A stretch of DNA of 64,000 bases from Episyrphus balteatus (GCF_945859705.1 NC_079136.1:39217307-39281306), one strand, 5' to 3'. Counted from the stretch's first letter, positions 1 through 13,600 are shown. Program-made: numbers and translations. The notes: generated by a model not told the origin, from the sequence alone.

Positions 1-660
1 ACTTTTTAATTTTTTTTCATAAACCGTAATACATATTGACATTTCCTTTTATAATTTGAAATCATAATAAATGCGGCCAAAAAAAATTTGAAAATAAATG
101 CATTTTATATTACGACCAAGTTTAAAAAACGACATGTTAAAATTTTTTCAATAATTTTTTTTTTTCAAAAATTTGAGTTCAATTACCATTTTTTCAAAAG
201 CCGTTCATTCAATTAACTTAATTTTAATTTTACATATATGACTAAGCTTCTAGCATTTAAAAAATGTATATTTGAATATTGTAGGTGTTGCCGTTGTGTT
301 CAAATATTTGTTTTTTTGTGCTTGAAGTCAATTAATAAGAAAATTGCATCTATCGCTTGAACTATGGAAGATTGTCCCTCATTCCCATATATTTTTTTTT
401 CCTTGAATTTCCTAGACAATCTTTTGGCATCAATTAATTTATGAAATTTAAGAAAAGTTTTTGAAAAAAATTTGTTTTTGTTCACAAAAATCTTGAATTA
501 AATTTAAAAAATCAAAACGGCAACACCGGCAATTTTTAATCTATAGACTTTAAAGTATTTTTAATAACCGACGTTTGAAAAAAAAAGATCATCAAAATCT
601 AAGCTGTTCGGCCGGGTTCCCTAATATTGCCAATTTTTGAGCTTTAGTTACTCCACTATT
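1..660 (+). repeat. Long-TIR repeat, copy 1 (cut by window edge)
   Basis: This AT-rich repeat ends near 657 with a motif that reads TAGTGGAGTAACTAAA on the minus strand. The same sequence, including the block ATCATCAAAATC...GCTGTTCGGCCGGGTTCCC, recurs inverted at about 8536-9165 and direct at about 9870-10537. It lies in the intron of the Pde6-like gene. The start is outside the window. The end TAGTG would fit the hAT pattern YARNG, but no target duplication can be tested here. Confidence 0.75.
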
Positions 661-3189
661 AAATGTAATTAAAAAGACAGTTATTTTTTTAATGTCTGCT
701 TTTTCAATGGACCTTTTGTTATATCATTCGGTGTTATTCGGTAACATTTTTGGTATCATATTAAAAAAAGCAAAAACAAAAAAAAACACGTCTGCCCGTT
801 TTTGCCCGTCTAGCTTTTATCGTCTTTTATGTGAACCTGGTTTTGTGAAAACTATGGACTGTTTTAATTTAAAAAAAAAAAAATGTTTTTGACGAATTGA
901 TATTTTATTATCAATTAAACAAATATAACCGTGACATTTTAACTATCAAATATTTATTGATACCTATTGAAAAATATCAGAATTCACTATTTTTTTTTTT
1001 TCAGTGTATCCAAATTTTTTTGTATACCTAAATTCATTAGAAAAAAGCTCTATTACTGTTAATTAGTGGTTTTAGTCAAGTACAATTTCATTAAGCACAA
1101 AAAATTCTCATGAGCGGTTTTAAAGGCTAATTTTTTCAATAGTCAGATAAACCTCAGTTAGAGCTTATTCCTAGGACATTTATTCTTCTGATAATCTAAC
1201 TGACGATTAAAAAATCAGGGCTAAAATGACAAAACAATTACAAAAATTCAAATTAACAATTGTTCACTATGGCGTATGCGTACTTTTTTTAATTTAATTT
1301 GTATTAATTTTAAACGTAAAAACTTACATGGTATAAAACAACCGTGAAGCATTCAAAGGTGGCAATCCTATGTTTCAATGACCCGGCGGACTTCGTTCCA
1401 CCTTTTCTAGTATTTATTTCCAATTTTTTACTCTTTAGTGTGTGAGCCTTTTTCAATAAAAACACATATAACAACAAATCTAATACATACATAAAATTCT
1501 TGTGCCTTCTTATGAAACTCGTCCAAAACGGCTGAGCCAATTTTTATGATATGAAAAATCGGCAGACGCCTTTTTTCCATACCCTTAAATAGTGAGGTCG
1601 GTGCGACCAAAACATTTTTTTTATTAAAATGATTTTTTTGAAATTTTATGTCTTTGGTATTAGACCGCGAACCCACAGCAAATTTTGGGAGTGCAAGTAT
1701 AACCAAAATGTGAGTATGCAGTTTTAAAGCCTTATGCGTATAACTAATTTAAAAGTCTAGCAGCTTTAAATCGCTCACTGTTATGTTTTTTTGGGGGTTC
1801 AATAATGTGAGTAGGCTAAATTAACACAAATTCATATTCTGAATATGTATTAAGACTGGGGTCGAACTACGGCATACGTTCATTAACGTTTTGACTATTG
1901 CTCTCTCTATTTAATCAGAAGAAAATGATAGAGACATAAAACGTCAATACGTATGCGATATCCTGTCAAGGCATAGGGTTGCCAAGCCTTAAAGTTTATT
2001 TTTGCGTATTTTTGAATACGTGACCCTGCTTATATGCCAAGCCTAAGAGTTCTAAAAAAATAATACATATGTCATAGGAAATTTAATTTCAAAATTTTCA
2101 TTTTCAGGATTTTTTAAAATTTGAAGCTTGAGTAGGATAAACAAAGGTGAATTTAGAAAAAGGGCAAAAATCTATTTTCTAAGCAAAACGTGATAGAAAT
2201 AAAATTTAAATTGGTATCGATAGAAATTATAAATATATGAAAGCCACACATACAAATAAATAATGTAAAAAGTCTACAACTTGAGATATAGTCTTTTTAA
2301 AGTCATGGCACTCAAATTCAATATTTGAGAAATAATTCACCAAAAATCAGAATAAAAGATTTTTTAAATAAGTTTTATTTGATAAGTTAGAAAAAATTTT
2401 AGTTTTTAGAAATTTTACATTTTAGAAGGGGAAACTGAGGTAAATTTAGAAAAAGGTAAAAAAGCTATTTCCATAACAAAAAGTGGTAGAAAAAAGATTG
2501 ATACTGTAATCGATAGATATTGTTAAATTATATAAGTCACACATACAAACCAAAAATGTAAAAAAATCTGCTACTCGAGATATTCACGTTTAAAAGTCAA
2601 AACCGTGAAATTCAATGTTTGAGAAATAATTCACCAAAAATCAGCACGAAAGGTATTTGGAATAATGTTTATGTTTATTAGAGAGCAAACACAAAATAAC
2701 TTGACACGTATCTGCCAAATTTTTGATTTGACTTAGTTTTTGGCTCCTGTGTATTTTAGTTGAATTACAGATTTTTATAATTCAATTTAATATTTCGGTG
2801 ATTTAAATTTGATCTCCTACTATTAGGAAACCAAGCATAAGTAAAATATAGAATTCCAAAAATGTTTACAATATTTTAATAATACCTACTTAATTTAAAA
2901 AAAATACAGTATTTTAAAAACAATGTAGAGTTTCGAACCTGCTGTAAGATTTTCACCGAAATTAAAATAAAATTGTTACACCTAAAGTCTTTATTGTGTC
3001 TGTCTTTTACTAAAATCTTCATTTTCCAAGTAATGTAAATTCATTTAAATCCTGAAATACCAGTTTCATCTACACTTGCATATAAGTCAAAGCTGAAAAA
3101 TTATACTATTCTTTTCTGTTCTCACTTAATAGGACATAAATAACATTTTTCTTTCCTTTTTTTCTTCTTTTTCTTTCAATTTTCCACAG
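661..3189 (+). other. Intron of the Pde6-like gene (3' part)
   Basis: No coding exon is seen here. The stretch ends with a clear polypyrimidine tract (about 3140-3185) and CAG acceptor before 3190. It contains a small inverted repeat near 1872-1960 (GCATACGT ... ACGTATGC arms) and a diverged tandem duplication at 2105-2655. Confidence 0.6.
2105..2655 (+). repeat. Diverged tandem duplication, about 300-bp period
   Basis: Two diverged copies, about 2105-2360 and 2405-2655, share ordered blocks: GTAAATTTAGAAAAAGG-like, TATCGATAGA(A/T)ATT, CACACATACAAA, and GAGAAATAATTCACCAAAAA. The spacing of matched blocks is near 300 bp. No coding sense is seen. It lies inside the phosphodiesterase intron. 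Confidence 0.7.
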
Positions 3190-4230
3190 AGAACGCAAGG
3201 ACGAATTACCAAAAATGCAAGTTGGCTTTATTGATATCATTTGTCTGCCATTATACCGTGTATTGTGTGATGCCTTTCCATGGATAACACCATTGTACGA
3301 AGGGACAATGGAAAATCGACGTAATTGGCAGGATCTGGCGGAAAAAGTCGAAATGGGTTTGACATGGATCGACCATGATACTATCGATAAGCCCGTTGAA
3401 GAATTTGCAGGTAAGAAAGAAAAACCAAACAAAAAAAGAAAGAGGTATTATTCTTCTCTTTTTTTTTGTAACTACATTTTTAAGTGTCAGATGCAGGCGA
3501 CGATGCAGTTAAGCAATTTTTTTGGTAGAATTTTTTAACATGTAATAAAACACATTGGGGTATTTTGATATAAAAGTTAACAAAATTTTAATAACTTCGA
3601 AAATGTTTAACGTCTTTGGTAGAAAAAAAGAGATATGAGACAATTTTCTCCACCAAAATTACCAAGCTGTAAATAATCCCCCTGACAGTTTAATTTTTTT
3701 CCACTTTTATGTGTCAGTATATCACGTCAAATACCCCAATGTGAAACACGCGTTGAAGACAAATTACCTTCCCTTTTTTATGTAAAAATCAATTTCACTT
3801 AACTCAATGCCATCGTCCTTCTTTTTTTTTGTTCCTTTTTACAGCTTGCAAGGAAGAGGAAATAAAGGATATTGAATTCACAGTTACAACGCTAAACTGT
3901 CAACATGCCAGCGGTGGTGAATCAAATGACACATCAACACCTGAACACCGTGGATCGCGATTTAGCAGCATGAAAAAGACCGGAGCACTTGGCAAAGTGG
4001 TTCGTTCCAAGCTTAGCAAGACCTTGTACAATAGCATGGATGGAGCAAAGCCAAAAACACCCCTAAAACCACTCTTGGATATTCAACCAACTGACATAAC
4101 GTCGTCTAAGGACTCTAAACTGTCATCTCATGATTCAACAAATGCAGACAAGAGTCCCACAAGTCCACAATCATCAAACCAAATGCCTGACAAGTCAAAG
4201 AAGCGCTCAAAGCTGTGTGCGCTTTTGTGA
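3190..4230 (+). CDS. Pde6: cGMP-specific 3',5'-cyclic phosphodiesterase, C-terminal exons (Pde6-like)
   Basis: Two coding exons, 3190-3410 and 3845-4230, are joined by a GT-AG intron (donor GTAAGA, split codon GCT). The first exon encodes the end of the class I phosphodiesterase catalytic domain, which hydrolyses cGMP: it reads ERKDELPKMQVGF, then PLYRVLCDAFPWITPLYEG, then NRRNWQDLAEKVEMGL and WIDHDTIDKPVEEFA. The second exon encodes EEIKDIEFTVTTLNC, a basic block KKTGALGKVVRSKLSKTLYN, a Ser/Thr/Pro-rich linker, and the terminus KKRSKLCALL. CALL is a CaaX prenylation box; Leu at the last position predicts geranylgeranylation, hence membrane attachment, as known for Drosophila Pde6. The upstream exons (GAF domains and the metal-binding His residues) lie before this window. 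The reading frame is intact. The homology is sure; the gene symbol rests on the CaaX tail and on remembered similarity to the fly enzyme. Confidence 0.95.
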
Positions 4231-5337
4231 CGAAAACCGTCCAATTAGAATTTAAAACACCCATCTTCAGGTAACGCAACATAGTATGCGCCCTGGAGTT
4301 GGGCTTTTTTATTGTGAAAAACAAAAATTCTAATTGGTTTAAATTTTTATCACAAAACAAACAAAAAAGCAGAAATGCGATGTTGTATGTGTACAGGAGC
4401 AAATTTGTAGACTCGTGTAAAAGTAGATAAAGAGGTTTCCTCAAGCAACAGGTAGGTTTACTGTAACACGCCGCGCTCTGCCGCCGGATTATTATCTTTT
4501 TGTAATAGTTTAATTCTTTCGTGTTGACTTGACTTGACTTCATCGTATAGTCATGATCTTCGCTGCCTTCATCGTTATCGGCGTTATTATTTAGTCCTTG
4601 AAGAAGGTTAGTGATTGTTTTCACTGTTAGCTTCTTTGTTTCAAGTTTACGAAACTTGTTAACCCAAAAAGTTGCTTTTTCCGTCCTTTCTCAGTCAGTG
4701 TTTACCTCTGGAAATAATAATCTTTTAGCTTTTCGTGGTTAAGACTGCTGGGGGTATATACATGTATCGCATGAACCAGTACCTGTTGAAACACAAAATC
4801 TACGCTAGAGGGGTTATCATACAGAAAGTTTTGGTTTTTTTTTTTTTTTTTGTTGAAAACAATTTTTTTTTCGCTATTTTTGTTTTTGTTAATTAAATGA
4901 GATTACAAATTTGAGTTGTGTGTTTCTTAATATGAGCAACACATGCTGTGTTCTGATAATAACAAAAAAAAAAAAGGAATGTGTGTGGTGTATTTGAATT
5001 AACATGGTTTAATATTGATTAAATTAACCTTTTTGTTACAAAAAAATAAATTAATTTATGTATTTTTGAGGAAGAAAAAATTATATTGTGAGAAATCTAG
5101 GATAGAGGTTTTTTTTTGGTTTAAGGAATTTACGAAAGAATGTTGAACTACGCGCCGCAGGTGTTTTTGCACGTATACATGAATGAATGTTTTTTTGATA
5201 AAAGCTTCATTTTTTGTTAAATTTTCTTTGAAGGTAAAGATGAAAGGTTAGGTACAATTTTGTTTTAATTTCTCACAAAGCAAGGCCTTATAAAGGTGAA
5301 ATTTTTACCTAGATATAGTACCTTGCCTATGTTAAAC
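4231..5337 (+). other. Probable 3' UTR and downstream AT-rich DNA of the Pde6-like gene
   Basis: There is no coding sequence after the TGA at 4228-4230. Candidate AATAAA signals occur (for example near 5044), but so many A-rich stretches follow that the cleavage site cannot be chosen by eye. Confidence 0.4.
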
Positions 5338-6030
5338 CAGGGTTGTAAAAATATCAATTTTTAAAAAAATGCATTTGAAATTAAAAAAAAATATTTATTG
5401 CAAATAAAAAAATATGCATTGAAAAAAAAAATCATTGCAACTAAAAAATATTTGCATTAACAAAAAATGTATTGCTGTTATATTTTGCATTAAAAAAAGT
5501 TTACTGTAAATGAAAAAAAAAATTGCATTGAAAATAAAATCATTATTGCAAATAAAATAATTTTGCATTGAAAAAAAAAATTGCATTTTAAAAAATTTGC
5601 TGCATTGAAAAAAAATATTCAAAAAATATTCAAAATAAATAGTAATTAATGTGTACATAAAATTTTTTTTTAATACCTACTCATCGAATTTCTTACAAAT
5701 TTTACTTTTTGACCTAATATTATCATCAATATTATAGCTGAAAAAGTATTTGTATGGTCAAATTGACAAAATTGTAAGAAATTCGACGAATATAAAAAAA
5801 AAAATATTTAATGCACAAATTTTGAATTGAATTTTTTCTTTCAATGTAAAATTATTTTATTTGCCATAAACTGCAAATATTTTTCAGTTGCAATACAAAT
5901 TTTTTTTAATGCAAATATTTTTCAGTTGCAATTAATTTTTTTTAATGCAATTTTTTTTTGCAATAAATATTTTTTTTTTTTTAATTTGTAATGTAGAGTA
6001 TTAAAAATAAAATGATTTTTAACAACCCTG
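5338..6030. mobile_element. Palindromic (foldback) hAT-like MITE
   Basis: The ends are CAGGGTTGTAAAAAT (left) and ATTTTTAACAACCCTG (right), that is, inverted repeats. The inversion continues inward through long AT-rich arms made of TTTGCATT/AATGCAAA-like units. The arms meet near 5700-5790 (GAATTTCTTACAAATTTTA ... AAAATTGTAAGAAATTC). CAGGG fits the hAT terminal pattern YARNG. The flanks TGTTAAAC and TATTCAAC match at 6 of 8 positions, suggesting a decayed 8-bp target duplication. There is no transposase. Confidence 0.7.
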
Positions 6031-8535
6031 TATTCAACCACCAAATTTTAAACTCTGAATTCAATTTTTCAAATGAGAAAATACAAACTCTCTTACGAAA
6101 TACGAAATCGAAAAAGTCTTCTTTGGAAAACATATACTGAACATTACAAAATATTGTAGTGAATATTATAGACTATTTAATTAAGTATTTTGACGTTACG
6201 TTAAGTTATGTAACGTTACAGTAAGTTACGTTAATTTACGCAAATTTTTAATTGTAATGCCGTCTGCACTGAAGAGTCAGCGGAGGACATTCATAATTTC
6301 AGATTTACAGATTAACATTCATGGCCTAATTAATTGATTGATTGCATTGTGACACCTCCAAGATTTCATGGCATGTAAAATTAAAAGCTCAAATTTACTT
6401 CTTATTATCGATTTTAAACGGCGAATTTTTTACCAATGAATGAAAGCAGAGTAAAAATAAAAAAAAATAATTTTTCATGGTTAGGGGGACGATTTGTATC
6501 GCCTTTTACCCTATATCTTTATACCCAATAACTTAAATTGTGAATGATGGAAGTCATAATATTTACGGTACTATGAATTGTCAGTTTAAAAGTTTTTTTT
6601 TTTTAATAAAAAAAAAATGTTACACATACACCACAGTGACCGTTTATGTTTAATCTTAAACAAAATGTTAAAACAAGTTTCATGGTTGGTCAAAAACTTT
6701 AAACTTATATCGAAAATTTCCTGAATATTTCTGTGCGAAAAAAAAATTATAAATTTCTTTAATAATTAATTAAAATAGATTTTGTGAAAGTTCTGTCTGT
6801 AAAATAGTTAATTTATATTTATATATTTAATCATTTAAGTTACATTTTAAAAATGGAGAAAAAAGAAACTATGCCAGAGGTAAATTACTTTCAATCGTAA
6901 CTAGGTGTTATTTCCAAAAACAGAAACTTAACTTCTGTGTACCCAAAAATATCTTAAAAATACATAATTTCGTTTTTTCTAACTGTCATTATACAAAACC
7001 AAAAAAATACCAGCACTTGACGCATACCCATTTTATGTGGTAGCTTATTTGTACATTAAAAACCGACTATTTAATACTAAACTTAATATTACTAAAACAA
7101 TAAAATCTAAAATCAGAAACTAAAATATCAAAAAATGCGAGCACAAAAACTTAAATCAAAAGCAATTATATAGTAAAAACACAAAAACAGAGGAAATTTC
7201 TACGTTCAGAAGCAAACATTAAAAAAAAAAAAACAAATAAATTTCTATTGAATGTAGCAACATTTTCGTTATTCTTTATGTAAATGTCAAAATATGTGAT
7301 CTATTTAAGGTCAACCATGGATTTCTGTCATAGATTTCTTAAGAAAAATACTTACACAAAAAAAAAAAAATTCAACACTAAAAAGCTAACCTATACACAA
7401 ACAAATAAAAAAAAACACACACTATTTATACTTAAACTATATATCTTACATAAGTGATAAGCTTTGCATTTTACAATTCAAAACACTAAGTCAAAAATTA
7501 ATTAAAAATTTGTAAATTAATCTAAAAAAAAGAATATATTTTTAGTGCTATAACAACTTTTACTATAGAGAAAATCAAAAAAGAAAAAAAAATGTGCTTA
7601 TTTTAGTCTCTAAGCTACTATTTATAACTTCAATAAAAATCGATACTATTTTAAATGAAAAAATATTATATTTTAGTTGACTAAAATTTATGTGAAAAAA
7701 ATTTAAAAAAAAAAACTATTATTTAAGAATTAATATTAATGTTATTAATCTTTATACGAAATTCTGTGAGACATATATTTTCAAATATAAAAAAAATCTA
7801 TAGCAATAAAAGAATAAATAAAATACACATTTTCACGTTTTTGAAACAAAAAAAAAAATTTTTAAAGTAATAAAATTAATGTAGAATAAACCTTACTTAT
7901 GTAGTAACTGTTTACTTAAACTAAAATCTATAGTGCAATTTACTAACTAAGCTTTTGAGAAAAAATTTATAAAAAATCTTGATTTTTTTTTTTTTTTTGT
8001 ATATTTAGCTACCTATATCTTAAAAAAATCTCAAAACAGATTTATAAATATTAGAAATATAATAAAAAAAAAAAACATAAACTCAACAATGTACTTGTGA
8101 TTGTTAATAAATAATTCCTTCTCTGTTAAGTTGTGAATTTATTGAAATTACATGTAAGAAATTAAATTAGATAAATGTTAAAATTATAAAAAACAAACAA
8201 TGTAAAATAAAAAAAAATCAATATTTGTGCATGTCAATTTATTTCGAATAAAAATAAAACAAGAGAAAATGTTTGCAAACTGTAAAAAAGCGTTAATAAT
8301 TCTTATTCGTCGTCTAAAAAAGTTGTTCAATTAATAAGATCTCTTTAGTTTAGCTTTTATAGGAATTGTAATGGTTTTTTTTTATTATAGTTATATCATG
8401 ACTTATGCTCAATTGAGGCCATATTTATAGTGAATTACAAAACAATTTTACAAGAGATGGCGCTGTAGTCGAATTTCATTGAATCGAATAGCAAGGTACT
8501 GCCCAGCCAATTTCTGAAGCAATTTTGCCATTATA
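6031..8535. other. AT-rich intergenic stretch between convergent genes
   Basis: Many homopolymer A and T runs and no open frame or conserved block. It lies between the end of the Pde6-like gene (plus) and the end of the TEP gene (minus). I looked for a terminal TEP exon here on the minus strand and did not find one I could support. Confidence 0.5.
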
Positions 8536-10537
8536 GTGGAGTAACTAAACCTCAAAAATTTGCAATATTAGGGAACCCGGCCGAACAGCTTAGTTTTTGA
8601 TGATCTTTTTTTTTCAAACGTCGGTTATTCAAAATACTTTAAATTCTATAGATTAAAAATTTCCGGTGTTGCCGTTTTGATTTTTTTTTTTTTAATTTAA
8701 TTGAAGATTTTTGTGAACAAAAAATTTTTTTCAAAAATTTTTCTTAAATTTCATAAATTAATTGATGCCAAAAGATTGTCTAGGAAATTCAAGGAAAAAA
8801 AATATATGGGCGTGAGAGACAATCTTTTATCGTTCAAGCGATAGATGCAATTTTCTTATTAATTGATTTCAAACACAAAAAAAAAATATTTGAACACAAC
8901 GGCAACAATTACAATATTTAAATATACATAATTATGCACATTTTTTAAAAGCTAGAAGCTTAGCCACATTTGTAAAATTAAAATTGAGTAAATTGAATGA
9001 AGGTCTTTTGAAAGAATGGTAATTGAACTCAGATTTTTGAAAAAAAAAAATGATTGACAAAATTTTAACATGTTCTTTTTAAAACTTTTTCGTAATATAA
9101 AATGCATTTATTTTCAAACTTGTTGGTCACATTTATTATGATTTGAAATAAAAAAAATATTTTTTGTACCTTTACTAACGGTACCTGCCATAGAACGGTT
9201 TTTTTGATTTATGAATTTCTCGCAAATGACAAAACGGATTTCGACCAAAATTTTTAAACAGAAACCTTTAATCAATCATTATTTAAAAAAATTAGGTAAA
9301 AATTTTTCAAAAAACACATTTTTCGATTTTTAAAAAATACTTGAAAATTTTTTTTTTTAAATCCATTTTTTTTAAACGAATTGGTGAAAAATTTTGAATT
9401 TCCATTTTTATGTGTAAATTAATTATTTGTTTAAAATGGCATACCAACTTTTTTTTGAAAAATGTTAGAAAATTTTTATATATAAAAAATGATTTTTTTA
9501 AAAAACGGCTCTAACGATTTTCGAAAATTTTTTTCTAAAAATTCCTTTTTATATTAAGAAATAAAATGGAGTACTTGGTTTTTTGTAAAAGATCATATAA
9601 AGCGGTATTTAATTATTTATAAAAACAGATTTTTTTTTTTTGCACCACTTATAAAGTTCCGTGAAAATATCAAATTTTAAAGCTTTAACACTAGAGTAAC
9701 TTTTACAGTAAGAGCAAGTACGTGCGACCCCAGTCGTGCAATTTATTTAATAGAAGTTTTGAAAAAAAATTAACTTATTTTTTTTTTTAATTCAACATTT
9801 AAATATAAAGTTATTTTTTATTTATTCAATAGCCCTTATTGTTGAAAGTTAAATAACAAAAGTTTAAAGTTCTTATTTGCCAAATTCTTTTAGAAAATCA
9901 ATTATTTCAATGCAAAAATTCAGTTTTTCCAAACTGTAATATTGTATATTTTTTCTTTTCCTCTTCGGAATTCAAATGATAATATTTATGGCCAAATATT
10001 TTGTAAATAAATTCATATTTTACTACGAAAAAGTTTGAAAAAAAAGTCATTTAAAATTTCTTAATACGTTTTTTTTTCCAAAATTCTAAGTTGAGGACTC
10101 AGAATTTTGATTAAATTTAGTGGATTTAAATTTTACAGATAGAAATGAGCTTCTTAAAAACGTGTATACAAATATTGTAGGTGTTGCCGTTGTGTTCAAA
10201 ATATTTTTTTTGCGTTTGAAGTCAGATTGTGAAAAAATTTCATTTATCGCTTAAACGATAGAAGATTGTCTTTTACTTCCATATATATTTTTTTTTTTCA
10301 TTAAATTACCTAGAGAATCTTTTGGTATTTTATGACATTAAGCAAAAAAAAAATGGTTTTGTTTAATAAAAAAATTTAATTTTAATTTAAAAAAAACAAA
10401 ACGTCAACATCGGCAGTTTTTTACCTATATACTTTTAATTATTTTTAATTACCGACACGTCTGAAAAAAAAAGATCATCAAAATCAGAGCTGTTCGGCCG
10501 GGTTCCCTATAATTAGCTTTAGTTACTCCACTTATCA
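8536..10537. mobile_element. 2.0 kb element with about 650-bp terminal inverted repeats
   Basis: The left end GTGGAGTAACTAAA(C)CTC and right end GCTTTAGTTACTCCAC are inverted. Inversion extends inward through GGGAACCCGGCCGAACAGCT and its complement, the T-run, the CGACGTTTGAA-like block, and the ACAACGGCAAC block, for roughly 600 bp per arm. The left arm is also the inverse of 1-660. The middle (about 9165-9745) is a separate repeat shared with 14395-15138, containing GGTACCTGCCATAGAACGG and GTGCGACCCCAGTCGTGCAA. No transposase frame is seen. It sits immediately 3' of the last TEP exon found. Confidence 0.7.
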
Positions 10538-10659
10538 ATATTGCTGTTTTATGAGGCCTCGTTTATCCGAAAACTTTTAACTGCTTTTCGATCTAAATTG
10601 AAATTAAGTTATGTATATTTTATATATTATATAAAAAAACTTCAAAATTAAGAACTCAC

Positions 10660-13600
10660 CTCTATCATGAACGCCATACACAGAAACCCATCCAGGTTTA
10701 GAATAGAATACCTTGTAAGTCTTACGAACTTTCAATTCAATACAAACTTCATTGTTCTCAACAAAGTCAAAATAAACTACGACCTTGTCCCGATTATCAT
10801 TGAATTCCACTGCCTTAAAATGGTCAAATATAGATATCAGAAAGCTGTAAAATTAAAAAGTAGGTATAACCTCTTTACCTTGATATCTTCCCTTATTTCT
10901 TCATCTTCATCTTTTTTAGAATCTTTTTCATTGAAAGTGTAACCAGATTGAAGATCGATTTCCATTACTGTTAACTTATCTTTGGGGTTATTTTTTAGAA
11001 GACTTGAACATACTTTCAAGACTCTAAAAAGTTTTGATGTTTTCTCAGACGAAATACGGATTGTAAAGAACGAAGAAGATTGATTTTTCGGTACAAAATT
11101 GTACTTGTATTTGACATCTACCACAGCAAAACCTTGACCTTTACTTTGAAAATTTATTTTACGAGCATTTTGAGACACCTTAAAAAATATCATCAAATTC
11201 ATTAAGAGTGAAACAGAAGAATCAGATCTTTTTGGTATAGAACTTACCTCAAACTTTTGTAAGACCTTAGAATTTTCTGAATTTATTTGAAAGTTTCCAG
11301 ACTTATTTTGATCATCATTAAAGGTTATGTTAAGATTCTTGCTTCCTAATGGAAGATCTTCAAGAAATGTCATCAATATGTTCAAGGCTACCATATAGTT
11401 TGTAGATGATGTTTCTTCTTCTTTCGACAAAATCAAGCCCCTAACAATATGCAGTAGAATTTTATCTGACTTATTTTGAGACTCAAAAAGACTTATTAAG
11501 CTAGTAACAGTTATTTCTAGATGTGATTGAAGTGTATCAGATTTTGTCCATAACTTTTGTTTATCTTTGAAAAAAAAAAACGATAATTTGATAGTTATTG
11601 ATTTTTTAGAAATTACAACTTACTTTTCAAACCACTCCTAGCGACAATACTGTCAAAAAACGTATCAGCTCTCTCATGTTTCGCCAAAAGGAAAACATAT
11701 TTCGACATAACATTTGCTGGAGAATATTCCAAATCATCAAGAATGCCATTCAAGCATTCAAGACCTTTAGTTATGACCTCATTATACTCTTCTGCTGCGT
11801 ACTGTTAAAAAACCCAAAATTTTACTGAAACCTTGTGAAGATTCTTTTTTGAAAATAAGAACTTACTTCATCCATGATAAATACCATCAATCCAAAAGCT
11901 GTAAGTTTAACATCGTCTAAAATGTTTTTTTCAGATCCAAAGCATCCATTTTCAAGTTGATTTGATGCAAGATATTGAAAACCTCTTTGAACGGACTGAA
12001 AATCTATTCTAATAAAGTCATTTGCATGGTTTAAACCCCACAATGCAAAAGCAGTTTGCCAAAAGTTACCACTTCTTATGGTTTTACGATCAAATAGTCC
12101 AAAAGAACCATCTAAATATTTGAATGATAGCTGATTTTGATAGCCAAGTAGGATATTAAGCTTTAATTTTTTTTCCAAGCTTGGATTTGAATAATCGAGG
12201 GTCTGAAAAAAGTAAAATTTTCGAACAAAAACAGTCAATATTTCCCGCATCTACTAACCTTAAGATATTTTAAAACAAGACAATTTGAGATAATAAATCT
12301 CATATTTTCTTCACCATTTCCATATGGAACTTTGGCACGTTTTTCAAGGGTCTTCATTAGAGGTCGAAATATATCACCACATGCTGTAACTTCAACTTTT
12401 TGAGATCCGGGTACAGCGTCTTCGGGAATATCAAGTGTGATTTCGTCGGTTTGAGCACCTCCTTTGGGAAGATGAACCAAACATCTCTTCGATATTAAAT
12501 GGGGTACCCCTTGTGATTGAACTCGAAGGGTCTTTTGTACAGCATCACTTGCCATTGATGAAATAGCTTTAACAGTCACATTAAATTCACCCGTTTTGAG
12601 TGGTTTTAGGTAGAAAAGAATTTTTTCTCTCTTCTTGGAGGGTATAAGCTTTACAATACTTTGTTTCGATTGGGGGATAGCTTCGGGGTCTTCTAGAATT
12701 TCAAGGCCTTCAGTTTCACTTTCAATTGTTACATTAGTCATTGCAGCTTGATTAAGATAATTACTTAGATAGATGGGAACTTCAATTATTTCACCTATAA
12801 AATGAAAAGTCTTAAAAAGCTTTGCTTTTGAAAACATTCAAATTGCAATTTAACCTTCTTTCACTAAGCTTGGTAAATCAAATGATAGAAAAAATTTTTG
12901 AAAAACTTTAAGGTCTGTTATGTTTTTTGTAAATGTCAATCCAGTCTCAGGATGAATTGAGAATCCAGTTATAGCCCAAGTTGTAATTGTATCAGGTGTA
13001 TTTTCCATGAAACTAAAACTTCCTTCTGGGGTCCTAAAAAATAGTTTTTAGTCCACTTTTATATTAGAATTTCTTTTGTTTTTTGGTTTTACATTTCAAA
13101 ATCCATAAACAACCAACTTTCAGGAAAATGTTTTCGAAGAACTTTTGGACCTGGTCTTCCAGCTAAAGAATTTTTAAGTTTAATAGTTAAATAAAAATAA
13201 AAATTAAATTCTATAAAATTACCTCTAGGTATAGGGGGATATGGTAGAGGTCTTTTAATAACATTTGAAAACGTTATAACACCTGCTGATGATCTACCAT
13301 AAAATGGAGCAGAATTGTAAGATTTCAAAGAGATTTCACTTGATAGTTGTGAATTTACTTTGTCTTCATTTAAAATTTTATCTTCATCTACCATGTTCTC
13401 CAAAGCTCTTCGATCAATTCCCATCAAACCAACATATGAGCCTTTATCTGTGGTAACGTTGATATGAACTGATTTTCCAGGGTTAGTTTCACTTTCGGTT
13501 GTTATTTCGATCTGCGAAAGTATTTTTTTTCAAAAATTATTAGCTTAGACTAACGTATCAGACTGATACTTATCATACGGTGCAGGGAACTAAGTCCACT

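Noticed and set aside
4115..4624. 169-residue minus-strand frame overlapping the phosphodiesterase tail
   Set aside because: Antisense shadow of the conserved coding exon; no homology.
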